Assembly: GCF_031585635.1 (NCBI RefSeq) | Contig: NZ_CP134198.1 | Location: 434,001-498,000 of the forward strand | Direction of reading: 5' to 3' | Source: Paraburkholderia sp. FT54 | GTDB taxonomy: Bacteria > Pseudomonadota > Gammaproteobacteria > Burkholderiales > Burkholderiaceae | DNA: 64,000 bases | Part shown: one piece after another, positions 51,705-60,440 of the stretch | Layout: each line of letters starts with the position of its first letter | Position numbering within the stretch: the first letter of the stretch is position 1 | Made by a program: the position numbers and the translations under genes | Notes under the pieces: generated by a model | The model's database searches: none | What the model saw: the letters and a program-made list of their open reading frames with translations, nothing else | Told to the model about the DNA's origin: nothing

Positions 51705-52853
51705 TTAGTGACGTCGCTCACGCGGTGACGGTCCCTCCTGCTGCCGGGGAAGGCGTACCGTGAACACGGTTTCGGGCCCCGCCGAGTGGGCGTCAACGGT
51801 GCCGCCGTGCGCGGCGGCGATCGCCCGCGAAATGAACAGGCCGAGCCCCAGACTGCCGTCGTGCCGCTGTGGCGCATCGGGGCCGCGCTCGAGCGGGTCA
51901 AATATCCTCTGCAGCGTCGCTGGCTCGACCGTAGGCCCTGCATTTCTTACCTCGAACTGGACGTCCGTCTCGTCGCCTGTCAGCACCACCCGCACCGGCG
52001 TGTCGGACGCGCCATACTTGATCGCGTTCAGGACAAGGTTGCCGAGCAGCTGCTGCAGGCGCGGGCCGTCCCAGATACCCTGAAAGCCGCCGCCGGATGC
52101 CTCCAAAACGATCCGGCGGTCCGGATGCACGGCGCGCAACTGGTCTAGCTCGTCGGCGAAAATTTCTGCGAGGTCGATACGGGCCGGCGTTATGTCTATT
52201 CCCACGCCCAGTCGGGTCCGGCTGAAATCACACAGATCGTCAAGCAGTGCCTGCATGCGGGCACCGGTGCGGATCAAACGGCCTGCCGCATCCGACACGC
52301 TGTCACCCGCATTTAGCCTCGCCAGGTACAAAGCCGTCGCCTGAATGGTTTGCAGCGGGCTGCGCATGTCGTGGCCCAGCATCCCCAGGAACAGGTTGCG
52401 GGCCTGCTCGACCTGCTCACTGAAAGAACCGACCGATTCGGCAAGTGCCTGGTCCATCACTTCATTGAAACGGATGATGTCATGCGGATGGGGCACTTCG
52501 GGCCGGCAGTCATCCATCCACAACCCGAGCACGCTGGCGCGCAGCGCACGGTATTCGGCGACGAGCTGGTTGATGTTGAACCCTCCTTGAGCACGCAGAA
52601 TTGCGTGCGTCTGCGCAGCAGTCTGCGGGGCATCAGTCGGTCTGGATGCCGGTCCCATGGAAGTATGCAGTTGTGCTTCGCGCGTCTGCAACGTCAACAG
52701 ATCGGCGGCGACCGCTTCCAGTAGCGGTTGTGCATGGTCGCGCAAAGCCAGCGAATTCATCTTTCTCGCCGCTGGCAGCAGCGTGGCAGCAAACGCCTCC
52801 CATCTGGCCAAAATGGCATCCATGTCGCGCAGGATAAAATCCGCCAGTCGCAT
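51705..52853 (-). CDS. Soluble sensor histidine kinase with RsbRD-like N-terminus
   Basis: A 382-residue kinase without transmembrane segments. The first about 120 residues (MRLADFILRDMDAILARWEAF onward) resemble the RsbT co-antagonist/RsbRD N-terminal helical domain. The HisKA domain has FLGMLGHDMRSPLQTIQATALY with the phospho-accepting His, and the ATPase domain has QQLLGNLVLNAIKYG, FDPLERG and GSLGLGLFISRAIAAAHGG. The ATG at 52853 is near a low-GC upstream stretch. It probably belongs to stress signalling, like the genes around it. No partner regulator is intact nearby; a dead one lies at 60.1-60.4 kb. Confidence 0.88.
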   Translation of the reverse strand: MRLADFILRDMDAILARWEAFAATLLPAARKMNSLALRDHAQPLLEAVAADLLTLQTREAQLHTSMGPASRPTDAPQTAAQTHAILRAQGGFNINQLVAEYRALRASVLGLWMDDCRPEVPHPHDIIRFNEVMDQALAESVGSFSEQVEQARNLFLGMLGHDMRSPLQTIQATALYLARLNAGDSVSDAAGRLIRTGARMQALLDDLCDFSRTRLGVGIDITPARIDLAEIFADELDQLRAVHPDRRIVLEASGGGFQGIWDGPRLQQLLGNLVLNAIKYGASDTPVRVVLTGDETDVQFEVRNAGPTVEPATLQRIFDPLERGPDAPQRHDGSLGLGLFISRAIAAAHGGTVDAHSAGPETVFTVRLPRQQEGPSPRERRH

Positions 52854-53123
52854 GCCAGTCCCTTATATAAAAGCGGAAAGCCGCCAGTTCAGCTTATGTC
52901 ACCATGCATTTTACTCGCCACTGGGGCACGACGCCACGCCTTACGCCAGCGGTGACTCGCAACTCCGGAAGAAGTGGAACGCGATCGCCTCTTCGACACG
53001 GCCCATCCTCGATATCAGGTTAGGCCTAGCACAACTGTCGTATGCCGATTATCGCGCGCGTAAATCTGCCGACGAACTAATCGGTAAGATTGGTCGGTCG
53101 AACCCTGCTACAAGGCGAGCGTC

Positions 53124-53800
53124 ATGCGCACACGCACGGCGCATACGGCGGCTCCATCGATCGACCAGCCAGTCGACATTATCAACGCCACGAGTCATGA
53201 GCTGATCGCGCAGAGTGGTGAACTTCCGGCGCTCCCGACGCTGGGACCGAATCACAAGCAGGTCAATGTGACACCCAGACGCGGCTGTTCCGGCGTGTTG
53301 CCGAGCGGGCTCACCGTCGAGCAGAGGCGTGCTCTTGATCGCCCTCCTTGCCCGCGATCTGGCGAGCCGCCAGACCGGCTACAACCGGATAAAGCGCCAC
53401 GCGAAACGCCCGTCGCGCCAGCATCTCGATCTGCTGATCGACCGGATCACCTGTCTCGATGAACCGGCGACTTTCTAAATGCCATCGCTGGCATTCCTGC
53501 GTCGAAACTGCGGTCGCTGGCGACCCGGGCCGTCAGCCTGGACGCGGAAAATGTGACAAAGGACACCATCCCTGAGAAGCGCTACACGCTGATTGTGGCA
53601 TTGCTGAACCGGCACGCGGTGCGCGCCCGCCACGATCTGGCGGACACGTTCGTGCGCCGCATGGCAGCTAGTCACAATCGGGCGAACGAAGAACTGGAGG
53701 TAGTCCAGCGCTCGCAGCGCACGCAGGCGGATGTCCTCGTTGTCCTGCCTGAGGGCGTGGTCGAAATCCTCGTCGACCAGTCCGACAAGACCACCATCGC
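53124..53800 (+). pseudogene. Tn3-family transposase, frameshifted N-terminal remnant
   Basis: Fragments in different frames match the N-terminal half of a Tn3-type transposase: IINATSHELIAQSGELPALP TL (frame of 53124), TGYNRIKRHAKRPSRQHLDL in another frame, then SLATRAVSLDAENVTKDTI and PEKRYTLIVALLNRHAVRAR in the frame of 53553. At least two frameshifts separate them and the catalytic C-terminal half is absent. No 38-bp Tn3 terminal repeats were found. Confidence 0.65.
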
Positions 53801-54061
53801 GAATCGATCTGCAAATGGCTCGCGCCCAAGAGCACCTCAAACCGTTTCGCGAGAGTTGCGCCGCAGTGCGCGGAGTTAGCGGCGGCAATTATCACGAATG
53901 AACGCGTCACAAGACAGAAGCGGCTTTCCTGCTGACCTGCACCAGCCAGGACAAATCCACAAATCGATCTGTTCCGCTGTGGTATCGCTCCTGCCTTCGA
54001 CGCGTATGCATGTGTCAATTCGTGGGCCCGTCACTGCCCGCGGCAGACGCATCGGGGAGTT

Positions 54062-54134
54062 GGGCCGTACTGGATTCGAACCAGTGACCAACGGATTAAA
54101 AGTCCGCTGCTCTACCTGCTGAGCTAACGACCCG
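54062..54134 (-). tRNA. tRNA-Lys (anticodon TTT)
   Basis: The minus strand folds as a 73-nt tRNA: acceptor GGGTCGT paired with ACGGCCC (one G-U), D-arm GCTCAGCAGGTAGAGC, anticodon loop CTTTTAA with anticodon TTT, and T-arm CTGGTTCGAATCCAG. The discriminator base is A and no CCA is encoded. tRNA genes are frequent integration sites, but no direct repeat of its 3' end was noticed in this window. Confidence 0.95.
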
Positions 54135-54178
54135 AGCGACTCCCATTCATGTGCCTCGCGAGCGTCATGCCCCAGATG

Positions 54179-54742
54179 CTAGCCAATATCGATCGTGCGG
54201 CTCGCGGATCGCTGCTGTTCCTGTTTCGCCACGGTCAACGTAAGCACGCCCCTGTCAAACTTTGCGAGAGCGTGGTCGGGATCAGCATTTTCCGGCATCG
54301 GGATCGTGCGCGTGAAGGTTCCATATGCGCGCTCAAGCCGATAGCAGCCATCCTCCTCGCTGTGCACATCCTGCCTTTTCTCGCCGTGCAATACCAACGC
54401 GCCGTCCTCGACGCTGACAGTCACATCCTCCCGCTCCATGCCTGGCAGCTCGACGGTCACGCGCAGTACCTTCCCCTCGTCCACTACGTCGATGCGCGGC
54501 TGGAAACGCGATGAACTGAAGTCGCCAAACCATCGTTCGAGCGCGCCGCGCGCTGCGAACGGATCATGAAAGAAATCTTCCATCCCACGCCACGGATCAC
54601 GGGAGAAAAGTCGCGGAATGTCAGGCCACGGAACGCGTGACGACTCGCTGCCAGGCCCGCTCTGCGCGCTGTCCGTGTCCTGCCTGCGTGCTGAACCGCG
54701 GAGAAATTTGAAAGGGTTCCACTTTTTCAGGTCGGGGTTCAT
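54179..54742 (-). CDS. Hsp20/alpha-crystallin family small heat shock protein (1)
   Basis: A 187-residue small heat shock protein. A variable N-terminal region (FFHDPFAARGALERWFGDF) precedes the alpha-crystallin domain FQPRIDVVDEGKVLRVTVEL, PGMEREDVTVSVEDGALVLH and the C-terminal DRGVLTLTVAKQE strand. The ATG at 54742 follows CGAGGAGCATACG. It is the distal member of three Hsp20 genes in one direction and acts as an ATP-independent holdase. Confidence 0.92.
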   Translation of the reverse strand: MNPDLKKWNPFKFLRGSARRQDTDSAQSGPGSESSRVPWPDIPRLFSRDPWRGMEDFFHDPFAARGALERWFGDFSSSRFQPRIDVVDEGKVLRVTVELPGMEREDVTVSVEDGALVLHGEKRQDVHSEEDGCYRLERAYGTFTRTIPMPENADPDHALAKFDRGVLTLTVAKQEQQRSASRTIDIG

Positions 54743-55180
54743 CGTATGCTCCTCGATGGTCTGACAGGAGAGCCGGATGTCCGTCATCGGGCTTTCACCG
54801 CAACGTTTCTGCTGCGTTCCCGGACTGGCCCGGGCGGCCACCGTTTCCTGGCTTCGGCGCTCGCGCATACACCGTTTGCAGTCAGCGTGACGGCGTGCGG
54901 CGGGGCATTGCACCCGGCCTCAGCGGCCAGTCCCGCGCTGAGTGACCCGCGGCGGATGCCACTGGACCAGCAGCCGGGCATCGCGCCCGGTTCTGGTCAG
55001 CACGACAGATCAATCAGGGACGGGCAGGCCGCCTACGAACCGGGCATGTCCACAGGGCGCCATGTCCCGATCGTGTATTCGCGCTCCAGACGTTCTGCAT
55101 CCGCGCGGCCACGAACCGGGCCGTGGCGACCTGCGGCCGCCACCGGTTTTCCTCCTGTCGTCGTTGCGGCTCTGCCGGGC
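54743..55180. other. Gap between the first two Hsp20 genes
   Basis: A 438-bp stretch with no gene recognised on either strand; the long plus-strand open frames here are antisense to or between the heat shock genes and have no known motif. The promoter of the 54742 gene should lie in its left part. Confidence 0.4.
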
Positions 55181-55588
55181 TCAGTTCGTTTGCACTTCGA
55201 TCCGGCGCGGGCGTGCTTCGTCGCGACGCGGAATGGTCAGCTTCAGCACGCCGTCCTGGAGGTTTGCATCGATCTTCGATGTGTCGAAGTCCGGGCTCAG
55301 CGAGAACGCGCGCGCGAAATGCGGTTCACGGATCTCGGCGTGCTGCAGCCGCAGACCGGCGGGCGTCGGCACAACGGCTTCGGCCTCGATATAAAGATTG
55401 CCGTCGTGCACCTTCACGTCGAGTTTGTCCCTGGTGACGCCTGGCAGGTCCGCCCACAGCGTGATGCCCTGGCTGTCCTCGAACACGTCGACGGCCGGTG
55501 TGAGCGTCATCCGCCGTGCCGGCTGCTCACCCTCGCGTCGTGCTACCGGTTTCTGGTCGCGTTCCGCGACCTGGGTCCTGTCGTTCAT
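55181..55588 (-). CDS. Hsp20/alpha-crystallin family protein (2)
   Basis: A 135-residue small heat shock protein: LTPAVDVFEDSQGITLWADL, PGVTRDKLDVKVHDGNLYIE, then FSLSPDFDTSKIDANLQDGV and LKLTIPRRDEARPRRIEV. The short, charged N-terminus (NDRTQVAERDQKPVARREGE) lacks the usual WDPF-like element. It starts 36 bases downstream of the third Hsp20 gene and probably forms an operon with it. Different Hsp20 paralogues often form mixed oligomers. Confidence 0.92.
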   Translation of the reverse strand: MNDRTQVAERDQKPVARREGEQPARRMTLTPAVDVFEDSQGITLWADLPGVTRDKLDVKVHDGNLYIEAEAVVPTPAGLRLQHAEIREPHFARAFSLSPDFDTSKIDANLQDGVLKLTIPRRDEARPRRIEVQTN

Positions 55589-55624
55589 GGCTTGCTCCTT
55601 GAATGACTGACATTACTGCACGGG

Positions 55625-56077
55625 TTACTGGACAGTGATGGCCCGCGGCTTCGATGCTTCGCGCTTGCCGACGGTAATCGACAGGCAGCCGTTGGTGTAA
55701 TGCGCCTGCACCTTGTCGGGGTCCGCATTCTGTGGCAGTTCGATCACGCGCCGGAAACTGCCGGTGAAGCGCTCCTGCGCATAGGTGCGGGTGTCGCCGC
55801 GGGTTTGGTCATCGCTCCCGGCCTGGGCGGCCTTGCGCTCACCGCTGATGGTCAGCAGGCCCTTGTCGATCGACAGGTCGAGATCGGCCAGCTTGAGACC
55901 GGGCGCGAACGCGACGATTTCGATCGAGTCGTCGGTCGTACCGATATTGACCTGCGGGAAGGCCCCGAAACGGCCCGAGCGGATGCTGGACGGAAAACCG
56001 CCGAACAGGCTGTCCATCTGCCGCTGCAGACGGTCAAACTCACTGAACAGGTCGGTTCCGGAAAAGAGATCACTCAT
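55625..56077 (-). CDS. Hsp20/alpha-crystallin family protein (3)
   Basis: A 150-residue small heat shock protein: MSDLFSGTDLFSEFDRLQRQ, FPQVNIGTTDDSIEIVAFAP, GLKLADLDLSIDKGLLTISG and C-terminal AHYTNGCLSITVGKREASKP. The ATG at 56077 follows GAAGGAGGATACG; the much longer upstream-open frame (to 56752) is antisense to another gene and rejected. It is the promoter-proximal gene of the Hsp20 set. Confidence 0.92.
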   Translation of the reverse strand: MSDLFSGTDLFSEFDRLQRQMDSLFGGFPSSIRSGRFGAFPQVNIGTTDDSIEIVAFAPGLKLADLDLSIDKGLLTISGERKAAQAGSDDQTRGDTRTYAQERFTGSFRRVIELPQNADPDKVQAHYTNGCLSITVGKREASKPRAITVQ

Positions 56078-56320
56078 CGTATCCTCCTTCGATGCAGCGA
56101 GGAGGCGAACGGGCCTACGCGCTCCAGTCCGCCTGCCAGGCCGCTGGCAAACAAATCGAAACACGCAGCGCACCGGATGGGACCGGCACGTCTGCCTGAG
56201 CGATATCCAAGATAGGACCTCTGGCGAAAATTTCAAGGGATGGTGATGGAATTCCGGTCTTGAAAATCGCCTGCCAGATCCTATTATCGCGGTGCATTGC
56301 GACGACAACAGGATGACACC

Positions 56321-56704
56321 ATGGAATTCGATTCGGACTGGCTCACGCTTGGCAGACACCGCGTCCGGCTGCGCTCGAGCCGAGGCTTTCCGACAGAGTT
56401 GATGCGTAGCGTGGCGGAGGTCGTACGGCTCGCGATCGACAATAACATGAGTGCCCGCGCGCGGCTGGTCGAGATCGTCTTCCAGCACGAACAGGCCTAC
56501 GATATCGCGGTGGGCACGACGCTTACCGAAGACCGCGTTTGTGCGCCGCAACTGGAAGCGGCGATCGCGGTGGTGCTCGGCCTGCTGCCGCAACAGGTAA
56601 ACATCACGGTCACAACCGTGAGCCAGGACGAAGTTGACCTGCATTTCGGGGTCTATGAACGCATGCTCGCCGAGAAGCTCGGCGTGGTGCCACCGATCCA
56701 GTGA
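56321..56704 (+). CDS. Conserved-looking hypothetical protein, 127 residues
   Basis: The ATG follows AACAGGATGACACC. The product (EFDSDWLTLGRHRVRLRSSR, then FPTELMRSVAEVVRLAIDNN and LPQQVNITVTTVSQDEVDLH) is soluble, without signal or membrane segments, and no domain is recognised. It is divergent from the Hsp20 operon with 243 bases between them, suggesting shared stress control. Function unknown. Confidence 0.6.
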   Translation: MEFDSDWLTLGRHRVRLRSSRGFPTELMRSVAEVVRLAIDNNMSARARLVEIVFQHEQAYDIAVGTTLTEDRVCAPQLEAAIAVVLGLLPQQVNITVTTVSQDEVDLHFGVYERMLAEKLGVVPPIQ

Positions 56705-56879
56705 TCGTCGGGTGACCGCTTCAATCCCGAGATAGGGCACAGCGACGGGCAACCCGAAGGCCTGCCGCGTGCCCGTTCGGAGCGACCCGGATCATCGACC
56801 GGGACGGGGACGGGAGAGCGAACAGGGAGCCTCATGATGAAAGACCTGTCAGGCGCACGGGTCGCGCCAGCCGCACTGA

Positions 56880-57212
56880 TTGCCGGTTCATGCCTGCCAT
56901 GGCGGTACCTTCCGGGCCCCCCTGAAAACGTTGCCCCTGCAGCAGGACATCTGGATCGGCGGCACGATACAGCAAGGCAACGGACAATACGCGCCGGGTG
57001 ACTACACCACCCTGCTGCTGGACCGCCCGGCGGCCTCGCCTTGCGACCAGAAGGTCGTGACCGACATCCTGCTCGGCAACGTCGGCGCCACGGACCCGAA
57101 ACTCCTGCTACCTTATCTGGGACAGCATGTCGCCGTCAGGGGACGCGTCATCGGTCCGGATTCCGGAATCCGCTTTACACCGACGCCGGACTTCGTGTTT
57201 CCGGCCTACTGA
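56880..57212 (+). CDS. Hypothetical exported protein, possibly frameshifted at the start
   Basis: The frame encodes a beta-rich sequence (LQQDIWIGGTIQQGNGQYAP, VTDILLGNVGATDPKLLLPY, GQHVAVRGRVIGPDSGIRFT) resembling a small OB-fold-like periplasmic protein, but the start (TTG 56880) gives no signal peptide. In another frame the upstream ATG at 56834 encodes KDLSGARVAPAALIAGSC, a plausible signal or lipobox sequence. One frameshift near 56890-56930 would join the two. Family unknown. Confidence 0.45.
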   Translation: MPVHACHGGTFRAPLKTLPLQQDIWIGGTIQQGNGQYAPGDYTTLLLDRPAASPCDQKVVTDILLGNVGATDPKLLLPYLGQHVAVRGRVIGPDSGIRFTPTPDFVFPAY

Positions 57213-57279
57213 CGGCGGCAGCCGCGGGACGGCCAGACCGGTCACCGGAGGTGGGATGTGACGGGCGTTCCGCGCCGCG

Positions 57280-58344
57280 TCAGCCCGCGCCGACCTGACG
57301 CAAGGCCGGTGGCTTTGCTGCCTGGGCGAGTGCGCTATAGATATTCAGGTAGTGCTGCGCCATGGTCATCGAGGTAAAGCGGCGCAGGAAAGCCGCACGA
57401 ATTTCTGTGCGGGAAAGCGCGTCGAGCCGCGTCACGGCGTCGACGGCTCCTGGCACATCATCGACAATGTAGCCCGTCACCCCGTGGGCAATCACCTCCG
57501 GCACTGAGCCCCGGTTGAACGCAATCACGGGCGTGCCACAGGCCATTGCTTCGATCATCACCAGGCCGAACGGCTCGGACCAGTCGATGGGGAACAGTAG
57601 CGCCCGCGCGCCCGAGAGAAATCCGGCTTTCTGCGCGTCATTGATCTCGCCGATGAATTCGACATGCGGGCGAGACAGCAGCGGCTGGATCACGGTCGCA
57701 AAGTAGGCTTCATCGGCCCGGTCCACCTTCGCGGCAATCTTCAGGGGCAGACCGGTGCCCGCAGCGATCTCGATGGCGAGGTCGACGCGTTTTTCGGCAC
57801 AGATCCGGCCGAGGAAAGCCAGATATGCAGGTTGCGTTGGCACTTGCGGCGTCAGCAGATCCTCCGGCAGGCCGTGATAGATCGTGTCGAGCCAGTTCGC
57901 GTCGGGCAACGGCATCCGCTGCGAATTGGAAATCGACACGACGGGCGCCTGCGGGAACATGTCGAACACCGGTTGCAGTTCCGGCAGATCGAGCCGACCG
58001 TGCAGGGTGGTCAAGAACGGCACGCCGAGGTGTGAAAACGTCGGAAACGGCAGACAGCTCAGATGGAAGTGCAGGACGTCAAACGTATGGGCCACACGCC
58101 GGACCTTCTCGAGCAACACCAGGTGCGGGGCGAACGGGTCGCCAATTCCCGGATCGAGCCGCAGCGAGTGCGGCCATGCCGGCTCGAGGCGCGCGCCTGT
58201 CTGCGAATCCCCGCTTGCGAACAGCGTCACATCGTGTCCGAGGCCGACGAGCGCCTCGGTGAGATAGGACACCACGCGCTCCGTACCACCATACAGCTTT
58301 GGCGGAACCGCTTCGTGCAACGGGGCGATCTGCGCGATACGCAT
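57280..58344 (-). CDS. Glycosyltransferase family 4 protein
   Basis: A 354-residue GT-B glycosyltransferase. N-terminal MRIAQIAPLHEAVPPKLYGGTERVVSYL with the glycine-rich acceptor loop, central FLGRICAEKRVDLAIE, and the donor-binding motif WSEPFGLVMIEAMACGTPVIAF carrying the E-x7-E pair. It transfers an activated sugar with retention. No polysaccharide or lipid genes are adjacent; similar solitary enzymes sit in stress islands and may make a protective glycoside. Acceptor unknown. Confidence 0.9.
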   Translation of the reverse strand: MRIAQIAPLHEAVPPKLYGGTERVVSYLTEALVGLGHDVTLFASGDSQTGARLEPAWPHSLRLDPGIGDPFAPHLVLLEKVRRVAHTFDVLHFHLSCLPFPTFSHLGVPFLTTLHGRLDLPELQPVFDMFPQAPVVSISNSQRMPLPDANWLDTIYHGLPEDLLTPQVPTQPAYLAFLGRICAEKRVDLAIEIAAGTGLPLKIAAKVDRADEAYFATVIQPLLSRPHVEFIGEINDAQKAGFLSGARALLFPIDWSEPFGLVMIEAMACGTPVIAFNRGSVPEVIAHGVTGYIVDDVPGAVDAVTRLDALSRTEIRAAFLRRFTSMTMAQHYLNIYSALAQAAKPPALRQVGAG

Positions 58345-58383
58345 CAGGCGTTCTCCATTCAGACGCTTCGCGCAGACCGGCTG

Positions 58384-58599
58384 CTAACTGAAGCGCGGCG
58401 CAACCACGCCCCAGACAGGTTTTCTGGTCGTGTCCCTGACTGCTTCCCTGACGTCGCCGGCCTTCTTGCGTGTTTCACCGGCCGCCTGCTGGACCTCTCC
58501 CCTGACTTCCTGATTGCGGTCGCCCGTAGCGCGGCCGATGGTCTCATTCACCTTGCCTTTGACCTTCTGCGCCACACCCTCTACCTGATCCCTGTTCAT
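58384..58599 (-). CDS. CsbD family stress protein
   Basis: A 71-residue hydrophilic protein beginning MNRDQVEGVAQKVKGKVNETIGRATGDR, the CsbD consensus, with EVRGEVQQAAGETRKKAGDV after it. CsbD proteins are small general-stress proteins of unknown mechanism. It lies 39 bases beyond the glycosyltransferase start (upstream on the minus strand), so both may share a transcript. Confidence 0.92.
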   Translation of the reverse strand: MNRDQVEGVAQKVKGKVNETIGRATGDRNQEVRGEVQQAAGETRKKAGDVREAVRDTTRKPVWGVVAPRFS

Positions 58600-58882
58600 G
58601 GCCGGCCTCCACTGCAGAACCGGTTCGTCGATGGATTCGGCCGTCCGTCGCCGGGCAGGCTCAGGGTTCGAGCAAACTGCGTTCCTGACTGTCCCGGTGC
58701 CGAAGCGCGCCCTGTCGGTGGCGCAATGAGCAAACAGCGATTGCCTTGTCGCTGCCATGAGGCGCCAGTATGGAATGATGGGAGCGCGGATACAGAGAAG
58801 ATCGCTTTTGTCACGCCTAACGAACACAACTGCAGCCGCCTTGCTTCAGTGCATTACGTGTCAGATACAGGGCGAGGTTGAT

Positions 58883-59272
58883 ATGAAGTACGCAATCACC
58901 GTTTGCGCCGTTCTGCTCCTCACCGCGTCTGCCACGGACATGCCGTGGGCCCCGGGGACGGCGCAGCCGATCACTGCGAGCCCGGCCGATGTCGTCCAGG
59001 TGGCGTCCGGTTACTGGGCCTCCAAAGTCATCGGCTCGCCCGTCTACAACGAAAGCCGGGACGCGATCGGCACGATTAACGACCTGATTGTGAGTCCGAA
59101 GGATAACGTGACGTACGCGATCCTGTCGGTCGGCGGCTTTCCCGGCCTCGGTACCCATCTGATCGCGGTGCCCTTTGTCAGGCTGCAGGTCGCCGGCACA
59201 GAGATGCGTCTGCCAGGCGCGACCCGGGATTCCCTGAAGGCGTTACCGGAATTCAGATACGCCTCGCCCTGA
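58883..59272 (+). CDS. PRC-barrel domain protein, exported
   Basis: A 129-residue protein with a signal-like N-terminus (MKYAITVCAVLLLTASATDM) and a PRC-barrel: ASKVIGSPVYNESRDAIGTI, NDLIVSPKDNVTYAILSVGG and LIAVPFVRLQV. The ATG follows GGGCGAGGTTGAT. PRC-barrels are small beta domains binding RNA or membranes and are common in Burkholderiaceae stress clusters. It is divergent from CsbD. Confidence 0.88.
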   Translation: MKYAITVCAVLLLTASATDMPWAPGTAQPITASPADVVQVASGYWASKVIGSPVYNESRDAIGTINDLIVSPKDNVTYAILSVGGFPGLGTHLIAVPFVRLQVAGTEMRLPGATRDSLKALPEFRYASP

Positions 59273-59367
59273 TCGCGCCCGTCGCGCTGCGCGACGTTGA
59301 CCCGCATATGGCGGGACCTGAAGACCGGATGCGAGCGCGATCCGGGCCGCGGCATACCGCGTGGCGC

Positions 59368-59958
59368 TCAGATCTTCAGGCGTGTGACCTTGGTGCCTTC
59401 CAGTGAGACACCGGCCATCAGGCCGGCATTGGTCAGCACGAAGGCCTCGACCGGCGCGGTCGCGGTTGACGTATCGATATTGCCGTTCGCCCCGACCTTG
59501 ACGACGGCGACCGTCGCGTCAACCCCCGCTGCCCAGCCTTCGCTGTTGCGGAACCGGTCCAGCGCATCCTGCGTCATGAACAGGAAAATGATCGCCTTGG
59601 ACTGCGCGCCGATCTGCAGCCCAAACGAGCCGCCGGCCGTGCTGTAGTAGCCCGCCGTCTGGTCGCCGACGCGCAATGCACCTTCGCCGTACTGGCCGCC
59701 AATCCAGAAGCCGGCCTGGATTACCGACGGGAAGACCAGCACCCCGCGGGCTTTCGCGACGAGTTCTCGCGACCCATTGGCCGTGGAATACAGGCGCGCC
59801 AGCGTTGAATCGACATCGGCATTGATGGACTGACGTTTCCCAGCGTTTCCAGCGCTACTGGACGCAGACTTCTGGGAGGTCGTCGTGCACCCTGCAAGCC
59901 CGAACGTGCCCGCAGCGAGCGCCGCACCGGTGGCCAGAATGAAGTGTCTCCTGCGCAT
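59368..59958 (-). CDS. SYLF/YSC84 lipid-binding domain lipoprotein
   Basis: A 196-residue lipoprotein. The signal peptide MRRRHFILATGAALAAGTFG ends in the lipobox LAGC. The SYLF domain follows: LVAKARGVLVFPSVIQAGFWIGGQYGEGAL, YYSTAGGSFGLQIGAQSKAI and a C-terminal AFVLTNAGLMAGVSLEGTKV. SYLF domains bind phosphoinositides in eukaryotes; bacterial function is unknown, probably envelope stress. No frame damage. Confidence 0.92.
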   Translation of the reverse strand: MRRRHFILATGAALAAGTFGLAGCTTTSQKSASSSAGNAGKRQSINADVDSTLARLYSTANGSRELVAKARGVLVFPSVIQAGFWIGGQYGEGALRVGDQTAGYYSTAGGSFGLQIGAQSKAIIFLFMTQDALDRFRNSEGWAAGVDATVAVVKVGANGNIDTSTATAPVEAFVLTNAGLMAGVSLEGTKVTRLKI

Positions 59959-60117
59959 GATTTTTCTCCCTGCTTCAAGATGTGGATGCAGTGCCGGTTT
60001 CAGGGCGTCTGCCGTACTTCAATACCTGGCCCGTCAGGCATCTCAACCGACGCAGCGCGCGTGGCGGGTTATCCGCGCGCCCCGCACAACCGTGTGACGG
60101 TTATGAGAAGAAGTTGC

Positions 60118-60440
60118 ATCGGTAGCGGCTTCTGAAGGCAGACGTCCCATCCGTTGCCGTGCTTCTGCGGGAGCGGCGCAGACGTATGGACAAAAATCGG
60201 CGCCCGCGCCAGCTAGGGATCGGCCCGCATCTGGCGGCACAATTCCGCTCCATCCATCAGGGGCATCATCCAGTCGGTAATGACGAGATGCGGCACGCGT
60301 TGCCTCATAAGTTCAAGTGCCCGGCCCCATTCGCAGCGCACCGCACGGCGTGTCTTTCCCCACTCAGTATGAGACGCCACACGGGGAGGAGGTCAGGCTC
60401 ATATCGACGAGCAGGAGTACATCCAGGACCACCTTCGCCT
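60118..60440 (-). pseudogene. Response regulator receiver domain, broken
   Basis: The minus strand reads VPHLVITDWMMPLMDGAELC (phospho-acceptor Asp and the MMPxMDG loop intact) and then QMRADP followed by a TAG stop and APIFVHTSAAPAEARQRMG in the same frame. Upstream, the segment DLLPVWRLILSGERHAVRCA lies in a different frame, so there is at least one frameshift as well. It is a dead single-domain response regulator of the kind that would pair with the nearby orphan kinases. Confidence 0.72.

Noticed and set aside
54062..54134. Phage attachment site at tRNA-Lys
   Set aside because: No integrase gene and no repeated copy of the tRNA 3' end were seen in the window.
55625..56752. 375-codon minus-strand frame upstream of Hsp20 (3)
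   Set aside because: Only the last 150 codons are the heat shock protein; the rest is antisense to the 56321 gene and has no motif, and a strong ribosome site marks the inner ATG.
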